Assembly: GCA_934754415.1 (NCBI GenBank)
Contig: CAKVIS010000010.1
Coordinates: forward strand, 1-48,519
Source of the DNA: an uncultured Bulleidia sp.
Lineage (GTDB): Bacteria > Bacillota_I > Bacilli_A > Erysipelotrichales > Erysipelotrichaceae
Direction of reading: 5' to 3'
DNA length: 48,519 bases
In this document: positions 1 through 8,650 of the stretch, one piece after another
Layout of the letters: each line of letters starts with the position of its first letter
Position numbering within the stretch: the stretch's first letter is position 1
Position numbers and translations under genes: made by a program
Notes under the pieces: model-generated
What the model saw: the letters and a program-made list of their open reading frames with translations, nothing else
The model's database searches: none
What the model was told of the DNA's origin: nothing

Positions 1-37
1 ATAGCCCTCTCGGGTGAATCGATCTCGCTGCCAGGTT
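1..37 (+). rRNA. rrf: 5S ribosomal RNA, 3' end only (partial)
   Basis: The first bases look like the 3' portion of a 5S rRNA: a short CCC-TCTC-GGG helix, a purine-rich internal loop, and the ending GCTGCCAGG, which is the usual 3' strand of helix I (compare the GCTGCCAG ending of Mycoplasma 5S). It is more G+C-rich than the DNA after it and is followed within about ten bases by a strong terminator. The 5' strand of helix I lies outside the window, so pairing cannot be checked. The exact 3' end (36-38) is approximate. It implies that an rRNA operon lies just upstream. Confidence 0.7.
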
Positions 38-42
38 ATATC

Positions 43-73
43 AGTGAATGTCTTACGACATTCACTTTTTTTT
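43..73 (+). terminator. Rho-independent terminator after 5S rRNA
   Basis: A perfect 10-bp stem (43-52 with 57-66) encloses a 4-nt loop and runs into eight T residues (66-73). It would end the upstream rRNA transcript and isolate the next gene. Confidence 0.9.
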
Positions 74-153
74 GAATATTAAGAAAACATCAAATAAAAA
101 TTTGTATATTACCTTTGAACGGATATTTCTAAAGGTGTAATAGGGAGGGTATT

Positions 154-1215
154 ATGAATATACAGATTGTTAATGATGGAGCTTTACTTAACCAACATAA
201 ATTTCAATTTCTAAAGCAGTATGTTTTTAATTTTCCAAATCTTATTAGATATTCAAAAAATTCTAATAATGATATATATGTAAACTTTGTGGGTTTCTTT
301 GAATTCCGAGATGACTTATTTTTAGTATTGCCTAAGTCAGTACGTGTTTCTGAGTATTCAACTGATGCATTAAATAGTTTAGTTTTAAAATACGCTAGAT
401 TTTTTGACTTTTATGTAAATGAAGTACATAGTGCAAAAAAATATGTAAATTTTGATTTTATTGGATCTTTCGTAGATTGGGTATCTAATGAATTAATATC
501 ATCTTCTTTTTATCCTGTTTTAAAACTTGTTGCTTATTTTAATTTTGAGAAAACTTTCGAGTGGATGTTGTCAAAATATTTTAAAAATCAATTATTTCGT
601 AAAGATGATTCATATTTTTTTAAAAGCACGTTTCTACCTTCAATTGTCAATCTTAAATCTGTGAATTGTTCTGTTTATAACTGGGAGGCGATAGGTAAAC
701 AAAATTCTAATAATCGACATAAAGATGTTATAAGACGTGATTTCATTTTTTCTTTCCAAGATAGATTAAATATTCCTGATATTGTTTGTGAGAGAGTATT
801 AACAAAACCCTTATTTGGCAGGCCTCAAAAATGTTGTGCTATTATTGATGCAAAGTATTATGGCTGGAACTTCAACTCTGGATCTTATTTGCTTCCTGCT
901 AATCGAGATATTTATAAACAGTTTTTTTATCAAGATGTAATCAATGTAATTTATAGTCAAGAAAATATGCATAATGTTGCTATCTATAATTTTATAGCTC
1001 TTCCGGATTATCTTGGTGATGCTTCTAAAACTAAATATGGTCTTGTAAGAAATTGTGGAGTTATTAGATTTAAGATTCACCCTGAACATACTATTGGAGT
1101 GTTGCAAGTAGACATAGACAGGATTATTGATTTTCTTTTACTAGAAAATGACAAAAGTGATCTTCTCGTTTTGTTTATGAGAAATGATAAATTATCGCCA
1201 ATGGTTATAAAATGA
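154..1215 (+). CDS. LlaJI/McrC-like restriction endonuclease subunit (PD-(D/E)XK)
   Basis: This 353-residue protein carries what looks like a PD-(D/E)XK nuclease core: IPDIVCE near residue 208, then AIIDAKYYG near 228 (the D-x-K pair), then NRDIYKQFFYQ, a helix that follows the core in McrC and LlaJI-type restriction subunits. In those families this subunit supplies DNA cleavage and works with an McrB-like AAA+ GTPase, often beside methyltransferases. No such partner is downstream; upstream lies only the rRNA terminator. The start has a good GGGAGGG site at 143-149. The gene is much more A+T-rich than its neighbours (sampled lines about 20-30% G+C) and uses AT-rich codons, pointing to lateral transfer. 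Function as a cleavage subunit is family knowledge. Whether it is active alone is unknown. Confidence 0.62.
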   Translation: MNIQIVNDGALLNQHKFQFLKQYVFNFPNLIRYSKNSNNDIYVNFVGFFEFRDDLFLVLPKSVRVSEYSTDALNSLVLKYARFFDFYVNEVHSAKKYVNFDFIGSFVDWVSNELISSSFYPVLKLVAYFNFEKTFEWMLSKYFKNQLFRKDDSYFFKSTFLPSIVNLKSVNCSVYNWEAIGKQNSNNRHKDVIRRDFIFSFQDRLNIPDIVCERVLTKPLFGRPQKCCAIIDAKYYGWNFNSGSYLLPANRDIYKQFFYQDVINVIYSQENMHNVAIYNFIALPDYLGDASKTKYGLVRNCGVIRFKIHPEHTIGVLQVDIDRIIDFLLLENDKSDLLVLFMRNDKLSPMVIK

Positions 1216-1243
1216 TATTGACTATGTTTCGCTCTATATTTTA

Positions 1244-1272
1244 TAGACATAATTCATTTTTTTTGCTATAGT
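1244..1272 (+). promoter_or_regulatory. Candidate promoter of rpsF-ssb-rpsR
   Basis: TAGACA (1244-1249) and an extended -10, TGC-TATAGT (TATAGT 1267-1272), are separated by 17 bp. Transcription would start near 1278-1280, at the foot of the leader hairpin. Confidence 0.6.
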
Positions 1273-1277
1273 AAATC

Positions 1278-1317
1278 GGCGAGTGGATTAGCCACTCCCT
1301 TGCCATATAAATATGGC
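1278..1317 (+). promoter_or_regulatory. rpsF leader with two exclusive hairpins
   Basis: Hairpin 1 pairs GGC-GAGTGG (1278-1286) with CCACTC (1292-1297) and GCC (1302-1304), leaving a CCTT bulge. Hairpin 2 is GCCATAT-AA-ATATGGC (1302-1317). They compete for 1302-1304. An S6:S18-binding leader is known in front of rpsF in many bacteria. The position fits, but I cannot see the classic CCG signature, so the identity is only suggested. Confidence 0.35.
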
Positions 1318-1342
1318 CATTAGTCCAAAAGGAGGTGTACAA

Positions 1343-1645
1343 ATGAGAAAGTATGAAGTTATGTACATCATCAATGCATCAGTTGAAGAAGAAAAGAGAT
1401 CTGCACTGATTAATGATTTAAACGGAATCATTACTCGTGAAGGTGGTAAAATCAACAAAACTGATGAATGGGGAATGAAAGATTTCGCCTACAAGATTGA
1501 TGATATGACAAAGGGCTATTATGTAGTAGTAGCTTTTGAAGCTGACAATGCTTGCGTCAAGGAATTTGACCGTTTAATGCGTATCAATGCAAATGTTGTT
1601 CGTTTCATGATCACACGTGACATTATTGCTGAGGAGGCTAAATAA
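1343..1645 (+). CDS. rpsF: 30S ribosomal protein bS6
   Basis: A 100-residue S6 protein begins MRKYEVMYIINASVEEE and contains the family's conserved WGMKDFAYKIDDMTKGYYVVV core. It binds the central domain of 16S rRNA as a heterodimer with S18, whose gene is two genes downstream. The frame is open further upstream, but ATG 1343 is chosen because AAGGAGGT lies at 1329-1336 and the alternative at 1313 falls inside the leader hairpin. The stop overlaps the ssb start by one base (TAATG), implying translational coupling. The length is normal for the family. Confidence 0.95.
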   Translation: MRKYEVMYIINASVEEEKRSALINDLNGIITREGGKINKTDEWGMKDFAYKIDDMTKGYYVVVAFEADNACVKEFDRLMRINANVVRFMITRDIIAEEAK

Positions 1646-2118
1646 TGATTAACAGTGTTGTTTTAGTAGGAAGACTGACAAAAGATGTTGAAGTTCGTAA
1701 GACTACTTCAGGTTTGTCAGTAGCACAATTTACAGTTGCTTGTAACAGAAGATTTTCACGAGGTGAAAATAGTCAGCAACAGGCTGATTTTATAAATTGT
1801 GTTGCCTGGAGACAAACAGCTGATTTCCTGAGTAGCTATGCAAAGAAAGGAAATTTGGTTGGGGTTGAAGGAAGACTTCAGACTAGGACGTATGACGATA
1901 AAGATGGAAAACGAGTATATGTTACTGAAGTAGTATGTGATAATGTACAACTTCTGGAGAGCAGACAGGTCAGAGAAGGTTATGATTCTAATAGAACTCC
2001 TTCTTATACAAGCGCTCCAGCCAATCCATCTTCACAATCAATTGAACCTAAAAATTCATTTGATGATCTAGGAACAGATGATTCATTTGAAATTTCAAGT
2101 GATGATCTGCCATTCTAA
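1645..2118 (+). CDS. ssb: Single-stranded DNA-binding protein
   Basis: This 157-residue SSB has an N-terminal OB fold (about residues 1-105, with NSVVLVGRLTKDVEVR and FINCVAWRQTADFLSSYAKKG), a low-complexity Ser/Pro/Asn-rich linker, and the acidic tip DDLPF. In SSBs the tip recruits replication and repair partners. It lies between rpsF and rpsR in the classic Gram-positive trio. GAGGAGG at 1631-1637 precedes the ATG, which overlaps the rpsF stop. Confidence 0.96.
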   Translation: MINSVVLVGRLTKDVEVRKTTSGLSVAQFTVACNRRFSRGENSQQQADFINCVAWRQTADFLSSYAKKGNLVGVEGRLQTRTYDDKDGKRVYVTEVVCDNVQLLESRQVREGYDSNRTPSYTSAPANPSSQSIEPKNSFDDLGTDDSFEISSDDLPF

Positions 2119-2136
2119 TTAAAGGAGAAGCTAATC

Positions 2137-2367
2137 ATGGCATTCAGAAAACAGAGAATGGGCCGCAGAAAAGTATGTTATTTCACAAAAAATAACGTTA
2201 AATACATTGACTACAAGGATGTTGAGCTCCTGAAGAAATTCATTTCTGCAAACGGAAAGATTACACCACGTCGTGTAACTGGAACTCGCGCTAAGTATCA
2301 ACGCCAGTTGGCTGCAGCTATTAAGCGTGCACGTCAGATGGCTCTGTTGCCTTACGTACAGGACTAA
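2137..2367 (+). CDS. rpsR: 30S ribosomal protein bS18
   Basis: A 76-residue basic protein with the S18 hallmarks RRKVCYFTKNNVKYIDYKD and GKITPRRVTGTRAKYQRQL. It partners S6 on 16S rRNA. Its AAAGGAG site sits 18 bases after the ssb stop. It closes the trio and is followed by a terminator. Confidence 0.96.
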   Translation: MAFRKQRMGRRKVCYFTKNNVKYIDYKDVELLKKFISANGKITPRRVTGTRAKYQRQLAAAIKRARQMALLPYVQD

Positions 2368-2380
2368 TCAAGTCAATACA

Positions 2381-2407
2381 GGATTACCGTTTGGTAGTCC
2401 TTTTTTT
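2381..2407 (+). terminator. Terminator of the rpsF-ssb-rpsR operon
   Basis: GGATTACC (2381-2388) pairs with GGTAGTCC (2393-2400, one G-U) around a 4-nt loop, followed by seven T residues. Confidence 0.85.
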
Positions 2408-2419
2408 ATGTGGTATACT
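2391..2419 (+). promoter_or_regulatory. Candidate promoter of the yybS-gdpP-rplI-dnaB operon
   Basis: An extended -10 TGG-TATACT (TATACT 2414-2419) lies 17 bp after TTGGTA (2391-2396). The -35 overlaps the right arm of the preceding terminator, a compact arrangement. Confidence 0.5.
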
Positions 2420-2445
2420 TTTTTATAAATTGCAAAGGATATTTT

Positions 2446-3369
2446 ATGAACAACAACGTTAGAAGATTGACAGATGGCGCCATGATGCTTGCAATTATTG
2501 GCGCACTGCTATTAATAAACAGACAGACAGCGGGCATTATAGAAACGACATTTCTGTTTATATTGCCACTTCCTATGGTTTTTTACAGTGCAAGATATGG
2601 ATTAAAATCCAGTGCAGCTGTTATAGTAAGCAGTATTTTGCTATGTGTAGTATTAGGTACACCTCAGACAATATTTTATGTTGCTGCGGAATCATGTATT
2701 GGTGCTTATTATGGAAATGGAATCTATACAAAAGTTGAAACGGATCGTCTTCTAATTACCACTATGGTATTCAGTGCATTTGTTGCCGTATTAACTATGA
2801 TTGTGTTTGCTTCTTTCTTTGGATACGACCTTGGAGAGGAATTAACTTTATATAAAGATATGTTTTCCAATATGAATGCCCAGAGTGGGATAAATCTGGA
2901 TGCTATGGTGAATGTGGATAATTTTCTTAAGGAAATCATGATTGTTTCAACAATTCTGTCTGGATTACTGGATGGTTTGGTTATTCACCTTGTTTCAAGA
3001 CTTCTTCTCAAAAGATTTCACTATGCTTTGCCTCCTGCAAAATCCATTGAACAATACTTTCCTCATAAGATCAGCGGATATATTGCTCTGGCGGGTATGT
3101 TTGGATATATGTATACCATTCAAAAACCTTTAGCAAATGATACAATACAGATGGGAGTTCAAGGTATTGGAATGGCCTGCCTGTTCTTTCTTGTTGTATT
3201 TGGCATGATAGGAGTTTATTCTTTTTTACGTATCAAGTTTCCATCTGTCGGGAAATGGATTATTTTACCTATATTTTTTCTGTGTATAGGGTTGAATATG
3301 TTCATTGCCTTTTTAGGATTCATGTATATCACAACAGACTTCCATCACCGTCTGTTAGAGGAGAGATAA
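2446..3369 (+). CDS. yybS: YybS-like DUF2232 multi-pass membrane protein
   Basis: A 307-residue hydrophobic protein with about seven or eight predicted membrane segments, starting MNNNVRRLTDGAMMLAIIGALLL. The pattern and the position directly before gdpP match the YybS/DUF2232 family, whose biochemical role is not established; a link to transport has been suggested from its fold. The open frame extends to 2410, but ATG 2446 is chosen for its AAAGGAT site at 2434-2440. One base separates its stop from the gdpP start, so the two are probably co-translated. Confidence 0.75.
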   Translation: MNNNVRRLTDGAMMLAIIGALLLINRQTAGIIETTFLFILPLPMVFYSARYGLKSSAAVIVSSILLCVVLGTPQTIFYVAAESCIGAYYGNGIYTKVETDRLLITTMVFSAFVAVLTMIVFASFFGYDLGEELTLYKDMFSNMNAQSGINLDAMVNVDNFLKEIMIVSTILSGLLDGLVIHLVSRLLLKRFHYALPPAKSIEQYFPHKISGYIALAGMFGYMYTIQKPLANDTIQMGVQGIGMACLFFLVVFGMIGVYSFLRIKFPSVGKWIILPIFFLCIGLNMFIAFLGFMYITTDFHHRLLEER

Positions 3370-3370
3370 T

Positions 3371-5341
3371 ATGCGTGAAAAATTATTACATTTAAAGAGG
3401 TTTATTATTCTTGCACTATTATTACAATGCTTAGTTCTGATTTTTGTTGCATTTATTTTAAAATGGAATGTTGTATTACCCATCGCAATTGTTTTTTCGG
3501 AAGGTACTTTGATGTACTATCTTTTTGATTCTTTTGAAGAATCTGCTGAAAATCAATCTATTGGTGTAAAGAATATTTTAGGAGCTTCTGCAGAAGAAGC
3601 GTATCTGACAGGCGGTGTAGGAATTGTCATTTATGATGATGATTATATGATTACCTGGATGAGTGACTTATTTAAAGTAAGAGGTATTACACGCATTGGC
3701 GAAAGACTCACAGCATGGCTTCCAGAAACGGGTGCTATTTTGTCCGGTGACAGTGATACTGTACAGGTATCCCTTGATGACTGTGTATATGAAGTCAGAA
3801 GAAAAAGTGATGAACCGGTATTATTTTTTCGAGACATAACAAACGAATATACTTATAAAGAAACCTATCTTCATGAAAAAATGGTTATTGGTTTAGCCAA
3901 TTTCGATAACTATGAAGAAAGTGTTCAATATGTGGATGAATCAGAATCCAGTATGATTAATGCGGCAGTACGTACACCTGTTACAGAATATTGCAGAGAA
4001 CATGGAATACTGGTTAAACGCTTAAATAATTCCAGATATTTATTAGTACTGAACGAAAAGATTTTTGCCGATCTGGTCAAAGATCGTTTCTCACTGTTAA
4101 GCAAAGTCAGAAAAGCTGCTCAATCTAAAGATGTTTCAATTACTCTGTCACTTGCTTTTGCAAGAGGAACAAGTGATCTGGATGAAATGGATGATATGGT
4201 TACGAATCTTCTTGATCTTGCACAGACCAGAGGTGGCGATCAGGTTGCTGTTCAGGTGAAGGGTGAAGATGTAAAATATTTTGGCGGAAGCACAGAAGCA
4301 GCTGAAAAGAGAAGCCGAGTGCGAGTAAGAGTTATGGCGCATTCTTTAAGAGAATTAATCTACTCTTCCAGTAATGTTATTATTGCAGGACATAAAAATG
4401 CAGATTTTGACTGTATAGGCAGTGCATTATGTCTAGCTAAAATGGTACAGGCTCTGCATAAGCCGGTTTGTATTATTGCTAAAAGCGGTGGTATAGAAGA
4501 AAAACTTGCCGCAGCTATGGATCAATACAAAAAAGAACTAAGTGAGGAAGTGACATTTGTAACTGAATCTGAAGCATTAAACCAATTACGCCCTTCTACA
4601 CTTGTGATTATGACTGATCACCATAATATTCTGCAGTCTAATGGAGCAAAGGTGGAAGAAAATGCTAAAAAAGTGGTGGTTATTGATCACCACAGAAGAA
4701 GTACAGATATTGGAGTGAAACCTGTTCTGATTTATATTGAAGCTGGTGCATCCAGTGCCTGTGAACTTGTGACAGAAATGATTCCTTACATTTCTAACCA
4801 GGTGGATATTTCTGAGCTTGTTGCAACAATCATGCTGACAGGCATGACCATTGATACTGATCATTTCCATGTTCGTACCGGAAGCAGAACCTATGATGCC
4901 TGCAGTGTGTTGCGTCAATATGGAGCCGATCCTCAGATGGCTAATGATTTTCTGAAAGATACGTATGATGAATTTAACCTGAAAAGCAAAGTTGTAGCCG
5001 GAGCAGAGCAGTATTCCGGAGGAATAATTATTGCACCATATGAAGGTGGCACAATGACAAGATCACTGATGTCACAGGTTGCTGACACATTATTGGATAT
5101 TCAAGGTGTTCAGGCAGCTTTTGTCCTTGCAAATTCTGATACCAATGAAACCTGTATATCTGCCAGAAGTTCTGGTGCTATCAATGTACAGGCTATTATG
5201 GAAAAGATGCATGGTGGCGGGCATATGACAGCTGCTGCAATGCAAAGATCTAAAACAAATTTAAAAACAGTAAAAGCAGAATTAATGAATGCTATTGAAG
5301 AATATAGAAAAGAGGAAGATACCAATGAAAGTGATTCTTAA
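3371..5341 (+). CDS. gdpP: Cyclic-di-AMP phosphodiesterase GdpP
   Basis: At 656 residues this has the full GdpP layout: two N-terminal membrane helices (about 10-50), a PAS-like region (about 75-150), a degenerate GGDEF-like region (about 170-300), then DHH/DHHA1 phosphodiesterase domains. Catalytic motifs are intact: HKNADFD near 341-347, DHHN near 416, VVIDHHRR near 436-443, and HGGGHMTAA near 614. It hydrolyses c-di-AMP to pApA, and the family affects wall stress, beta-lactam tolerance and potassium homeostasis. It is cotranscribed with yybS and overlaps rplI by 17 bases. GAGGAGAG at 3359-3366 precedes the ATG. Confidence 0.94.
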   Translation: MREKLLHLKRFIILALLLQCLVLIFVAFILKWNVVLPIAIVFSEGTLMYYLFDSFEESAENQSIGVKNILGASAEEAYLTGGVGIVIYDDDYMITWMSDLFKVRGITRIGERLTAWLPETGAILSGDSDTVQVSLDDCVYEVRRKSDEPVLFFRDITNEYTYKETYLHEKMVIGLANFDNYEESVQYVDESESSMINAAVRTPVTEYCREHGILVKRLNNSRYLLVLNEKIFADLVKDRFSLLSKVRKAAQSKDVSITLSLAFARGTSDLDEMDDMVTNLLDLAQTRGGDQVAVQVKGEDVKYFGGSTEAAEKRSRVRVRVMAHSLRELIYSSSNVIIAGHKNADFDCIGSALCLAKMVQALHKPVCIIAKSGGIEEKLAAAMDQYKKELSEEVTFVTESEALNQLRPSTLVIMTDHHNILQSNGAKVEENAKKVVVIDHHRRSTDIGVKPVLIYIEAGASSACELVTEMIPYISNQVDISELVATIMLTGMTIDTDHFHVRTGSRTYDACSVLRQYGADPQMANDFLKDTYDEFNLKSKVVAGAEQYSGGIIIAPYEGGTMTRSLMSQVADTLLDIQGVQAAFVLANSDTNETCISARSSGAINVQAIMEKMHGGGHMTAAAMQRSKTNLKTVKAELMNAIEEYRKEEDTNESDS

Positions 5342-5774
5342 ACAAGATGTAAAAAAAGTAGGTAAAAAAGGAGAAATTGTTGAAGTCTCTGACGGATATG
5401 CAAGAAACTTTCTTATTGCAAGAGGGTTAGCAGTTCCATCTACCGATGCCAGCAGAGAAATACTTGCAAAGCAAAAGAAAGAAGAAGCTTTGGAGGAAGA
5501 ACACCAGAAAGAAGAAGCTGAAGAACTGGCTAAGAAATTGGAAAAAATGGAATTGAGATTTCAGGTAAAATCCGGTGCTGGAGGAAGAGTTTTCGGTTCC
5601 ATCAGTACAAAACAGATAGTTGAACAGCTCAGAAGACAAGGCGTGAGTGTAGATAAACGTAAAATTCTTGATACAAACCCTATTCAGTCTCTTGGTGTAA
5701 CAAAAGTCAGAGTTGAATTACACAAAGGTGTAGTTGGTACAATTAATGTACATGTATTTGGGAGTGAACAATAA
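5325..5774 (+). CDS. rplI: 50S ribosomal protein bL9
   Basis: A 149-residue L9 begins MKVILKQDVKKVGKKGEIVEV and has the second N-domain signature GYARNFLIARGLA, a charged central helix (about 45-75) and a C-terminal RNA-binding domain. ATG 5325 is used because AGAGGAAG lies just before it and L9 always starts MKVIL. It sits within the last codons of gdpP. The stop overlaps the dnaB start (TAATG). Confidence 0.96.
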   Translation: MKVILKQDVKKVGKKGEIVEVSDGYARNFLIARGLAVPSTDASREILAKQKKEEALEEEHQKEEAEELAKKLEKMELRFQVKSGAGGRVFGSISTKQIVEQLRRQGVSVDKRKILDTNPIQSLGVTKVRVELHKGVVGTINVHVFGSEQ

Positions 5775-7135
5775 TGCCTAAAGAGCTTCCTTCCGCTCTA
5801 GAAGCAGAAGCCAGCCTGCTGGGTACCATGATGGTGTATCCAGGTTCTGCACGACTAGCTATTGAAGAAGGATTACAACCGGACGATTTCTTTTCCGAAG
5901 CCAACAAAGATATTTTTGTTGTCTGTCGTGAATTATTTCAGGAAGGCACAGTTGTAGATATTACAAGTGTATCTACACGTCTTCAGGACAAGAATTTGTT
6001 AGACAGGGTAGGTAAGCAAGAATATCTGACAAAACTGTTAGATGCTTCGGTCACAAGTTATAACACTAAACATTATGTGAATCTCATTCGAGATAAAGCA
6101 TTGATGCGCAAAATGATTGAGGTTTCCCAGAGAATTGCAGAAGAAGGACTTGAAGGTCAGCCAAGTGTAGATGAATATCTTGATGCAGCTGAAAAACACG
6201 TTTTGGAAGTATCACATAACAGACGTGCCGGAGAGTTTAAAGGAACACCGGAACTTATGAATTCCGTATTGGAGAATATTCATAAGATGGCAGAAAATCG
6301 TTCAGATGTCACCGGTTTGAAAACGGGATTTCAGGAACTGGACAGAACACTGCACGGATTCCAAAGAGGAGATCTCGTTATTGTTGCTGCACGTCCTTCT
6401 ATGGGGAAAACAGCTGTATCTTTAAATCTGGCTATGAACATAGCACTGTTTCAGCCTGAAGAAGCCGTAGCTATTTTCTCTTTGGAAATGGGTGCTGAAT
6501 CTCTGGCAATGCGTTTTTTAAGTGCAAAATCACAGGTTATTTCTGATAAACTGAAAACTGGAAGACTGACGGACTCTGAATGGAATGATGTTAATGCAGC
6601 AGCAGGTGATTTGCGAGCATGTAAAATCTTTATAGATGACAATTCCATGTCCAAAGTCAGTGATATTGCTGCAAAGGCAAGAAGACTGCAGGCAGAACAC
6701 GGATTATCTATGATTCTGATTGACTATATTCAGTTGATTACAGGAGATAGAAAGAGTTCGGGTGAAAGCCGTCAGCAGGAAGTTTCAGATATTTCAAGAG
6801 GTCTGAAAAATATCGCACGTGAATTAAATGTTCCGGTTATCGCACTGTCTCAGTTATCCAGATCAGTAGAACAGAGAGAGAACAAACGTCCGATGTTATC
6901 TGACTTACGTGAATCCGGTGCCATTGAGCAGGATGCCGACGTGGTAATGATGTTATACAGAGATGCTTACTATAATGAGGCAGCTAAAGAAGAAGCAGAG
7001 AAGAACGGTACCGAAACATTGGAAATTAATATAGCCAAGCACAGAAACGGTGCAACAAGAAAAATCACTCTTGCCTTCAAGGGTGATACGAACTGTTTAT
7101 ATAACTTGGAAAATAACAGGGAGATTCCGGAATGA
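5774..7135 (+). CDS. dnaB: Replicative DNA helicase DnaB (dnaC of Bacillus)
   Basis: This 453-residue hexameric helicase has an N-terminal primase-interaction domain (about 1-150), a linker, and a RecA-like motor with Walker A AARPSMGKT (about 205-213), Walker B MILIDYIQLI (about 313-322), and the SQLSRSVEQR and ESGAIEQDADVV motifs. It unwinds the fork ahead of the polymerase. The position after rplI is conserved in Bacillota. It overlaps rplI by one base and the next gene by four (ATGA), a tight operon. Confidence 0.97.
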   Translation: MPKELPSALEAEASLLGTMMVYPGSARLAIEEGLQPDDFFSEANKDIFVVCRELFQEGTVVDITSVSTRLQDKNLLDRVGKQEYLTKLLDASVTSYNTKHYVNLIRDKALMRKMIEVSQRIAEEGLEGQPSVDEYLDAAEKHVLEVSHNRRAGEFKGTPELMNSVLENIHKMAENRSDVTGLKTGFQELDRTLHGFQRGDLVIVAARPSMGKTAVSLNLAMNIALFQPEEAVAIFSLEMGAESLAMRFLSAKSQVISDKLKTGRLTDSEWNDVNAAAGDLRACKIFIDDNSMSKVSDIAAKARRLQAEHGLSMILIDYIQLITGDRKSSGESRQQEVSDISRGLKNIARELNVPVIALSQLSRSVEQRENKRPMLSDLRESGAIEQDADVVMMLYRDAYYNEAAKEEAEKNGTETLEINIAKHRNGATRKITLAFKGDTNCLYNLENNREIPE

Positions 7136-8649
7136 AAAAGTTTCTGACTTTGTTTTTATGTTTTCTTGCCAGTGTAGTCATAGTGGTAGTCTTGCCTATG
7201 ATTTTTCCATATTTCAGTTCTGCTTCAATTTCTGATGGGAAAACAGAGGGATTATTTCACCAGGAAGTGACTAAAGTCTCTGAGACTTCTCACACTATTT
7301 ATAAAGTATATAACGAAGATGTTTACGTGGGGGTTCTAAGTTCAAAATCAAAACTGGACAGCTTTTTGAAAGATGTATATACCGAACACTATAAAGAAGA
7401 TTTTCCAAATTCTTCCGTCTATTTAGGGAAAGATGTGTATGTAACCAATGAACAATCCTATTTTTCCTACACTGACTGTGATGAGGATATTTTCAATTAT
7501 TTAAATGAAAATGATCTGTTTTCTTTAAAAGCTTATGAAGTTTCTTTTGCGGATGGTACTGATGTTTTTGACAGAATTTATGTTTCCGATGAAGCACTGT
7601 ATCATTCAGCCATGAATAAGTTTTTGAGCTTTTTCATTTCTCAGGAGTCATTAAACCTTCTGACCAATGGAAAATCCACACAGCCTTTAACCGGATATGG
7701 AAGAAGAGATACAGGTGTATCTATTAATCAGACTATTACAGTAGATACAGGCTATGCGCCAAGTGATCAGATTTACACAACTGAGGAGCAGGTGCTGGAA
7801 TATCTCGAATATGGTAAAGACACTGAAAAAGAATATTACACTGTAGAAGAATTTGATACAGTTGAAGGTGTTGGAGCAAAAAATCATGGTCTGACGGCAC
7901 AACAGATTATGAATATTAATGCAGATAAGATTTCTGATGTACAACAGGTTCTTGAAAAAGGTGATCAGCTGTGTGTTACCTACTTCAATTCACCTATAAC
8001 CATTAATGTTACAAAAGAAGCTTTAAGAGAAGAACAGATCTATCCTGATGTCCAATATCATACAGATGATTCTCTGCTTAAAGGAGAACAGGAAGTCATC
8101 CAGACAGGAAGTAACGGTGTTAGAAATGCCTTGTATCAGGAAACATGGACTAATGGTGTTCTGATGAAAGGTACATTACTCTCTTCAGTTACTATACAGG
8201 AGCCAACGGATGAAATAGTGAATGTAGGTACTTTCCAGCAATCTGATGTTGGAACAGGTGTATTCCAGTGGCCTACTACAAATGTGGCTATCAGCTGCAG
8301 ATGGATGTGTTATGCAAATCATCAGGCTATTGACATTATTAATGTCTATAATTCCTATGGCGAAGTGCTTGCGGCAGACAATGGTGTCATTGAAGAAAAC
8401 GGTTATCATTATTTAAGCGGTAACTATGTTGTTATTAATCATAATAATGGTCTTTATACATATTATGCTCATATGAATTCACCTAGTCCTAAACCGTTAG
8501 GTACAGTAGTTGCAAAAGGTGAAGTAATAGGTCAGATAGGTATGAGTGGAAATGCTTCAGGGCCGCATATTCATTTCTATGTAGGTGTAGGCGGGCCGTA
8601 TAACAATACGGATCCTTGCAGTGGATATCTGGATTGTTCGGGGTATTAA
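7132..8649 (+). CDS. Membrane-anchored M23 (LytM-type) peptidoglycan endopeptidase
   Basis: At 505 residues, an N-terminal hydrophobic segment (about 3-28) without a lipobox acts as signal or anchor. A long extracellular region follows, including a LysM-like stretch (about 255-285) and a G5-like region (about 290-365), then a C-terminal M23 domain. The zinc ligands are present: His397 and Asp401 in NHQAIDI and His479/His481 in GPHIHF, so the enzyme should be active against peptide crosslinks. It overlaps dnaB by ATGA. In many relatives the walRK genes lie between dnaB and walJ, and WalRK controls such hydrolases; here a hydrolase gene occupies that place. Confidence 0.85.
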   Translation: MKKFLTLFLCFLASVVIVVVLPMIFPYFSSASISDGKTEGLFHQEVTKVSETSHTIYKVYNEDVYVGVLSSKSKLDSFLKDVYTEHYKEDFPNSSVYLGKDVYVTNEQSYFSYTDCDEDIFNYLNENDLFSLKAYEVSFADGTDVFDRIYVSDEALYHSAMNKFLSFFISQESLNLLTNGKSTQPLTGYGRRDTGVSINQTITVDTGYAPSDQIYTTEEQVLEYLEYGKDTEKEYYTVEEFDTVEGVGAKNHGLTAQQIMNINADKISDVQQVLEKGDQLCVTYFNSPITINVTKEALREEQIYPDVQYHTDDSLLKGEQEVIQTGSNGVRNALYQETWTNGVLMKGTLLSSVTIQEPTDEIVNVGTFQQSDVGTGVFQWPTTNVAISCRWMCYANHQAIDIINVYNSYGEVLAADNGVIEENGYHYLSGNYVVINHNNGLYTYYAHMNSPSPKPLGTVVAKGEVIGQIGMSGNASGPHIHFYVGVGGPYNNTDPCSGYLDCSGY

Positions 8650-8650
8650 A

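Noticed and set aside
1..75. Open frame reading IALSGESISLPGYISE...
   Set aside because: It spans the 5S rRNA 3' end and the terminator stem; the rRNA reading explains it better.
811..1107. Minus-strand open frame of 98 codons in the nuclease gene
   Set aside because: It is wholly inside a supported gene, has no ribosome site, and is composition-driven in A+T-rich DNA.
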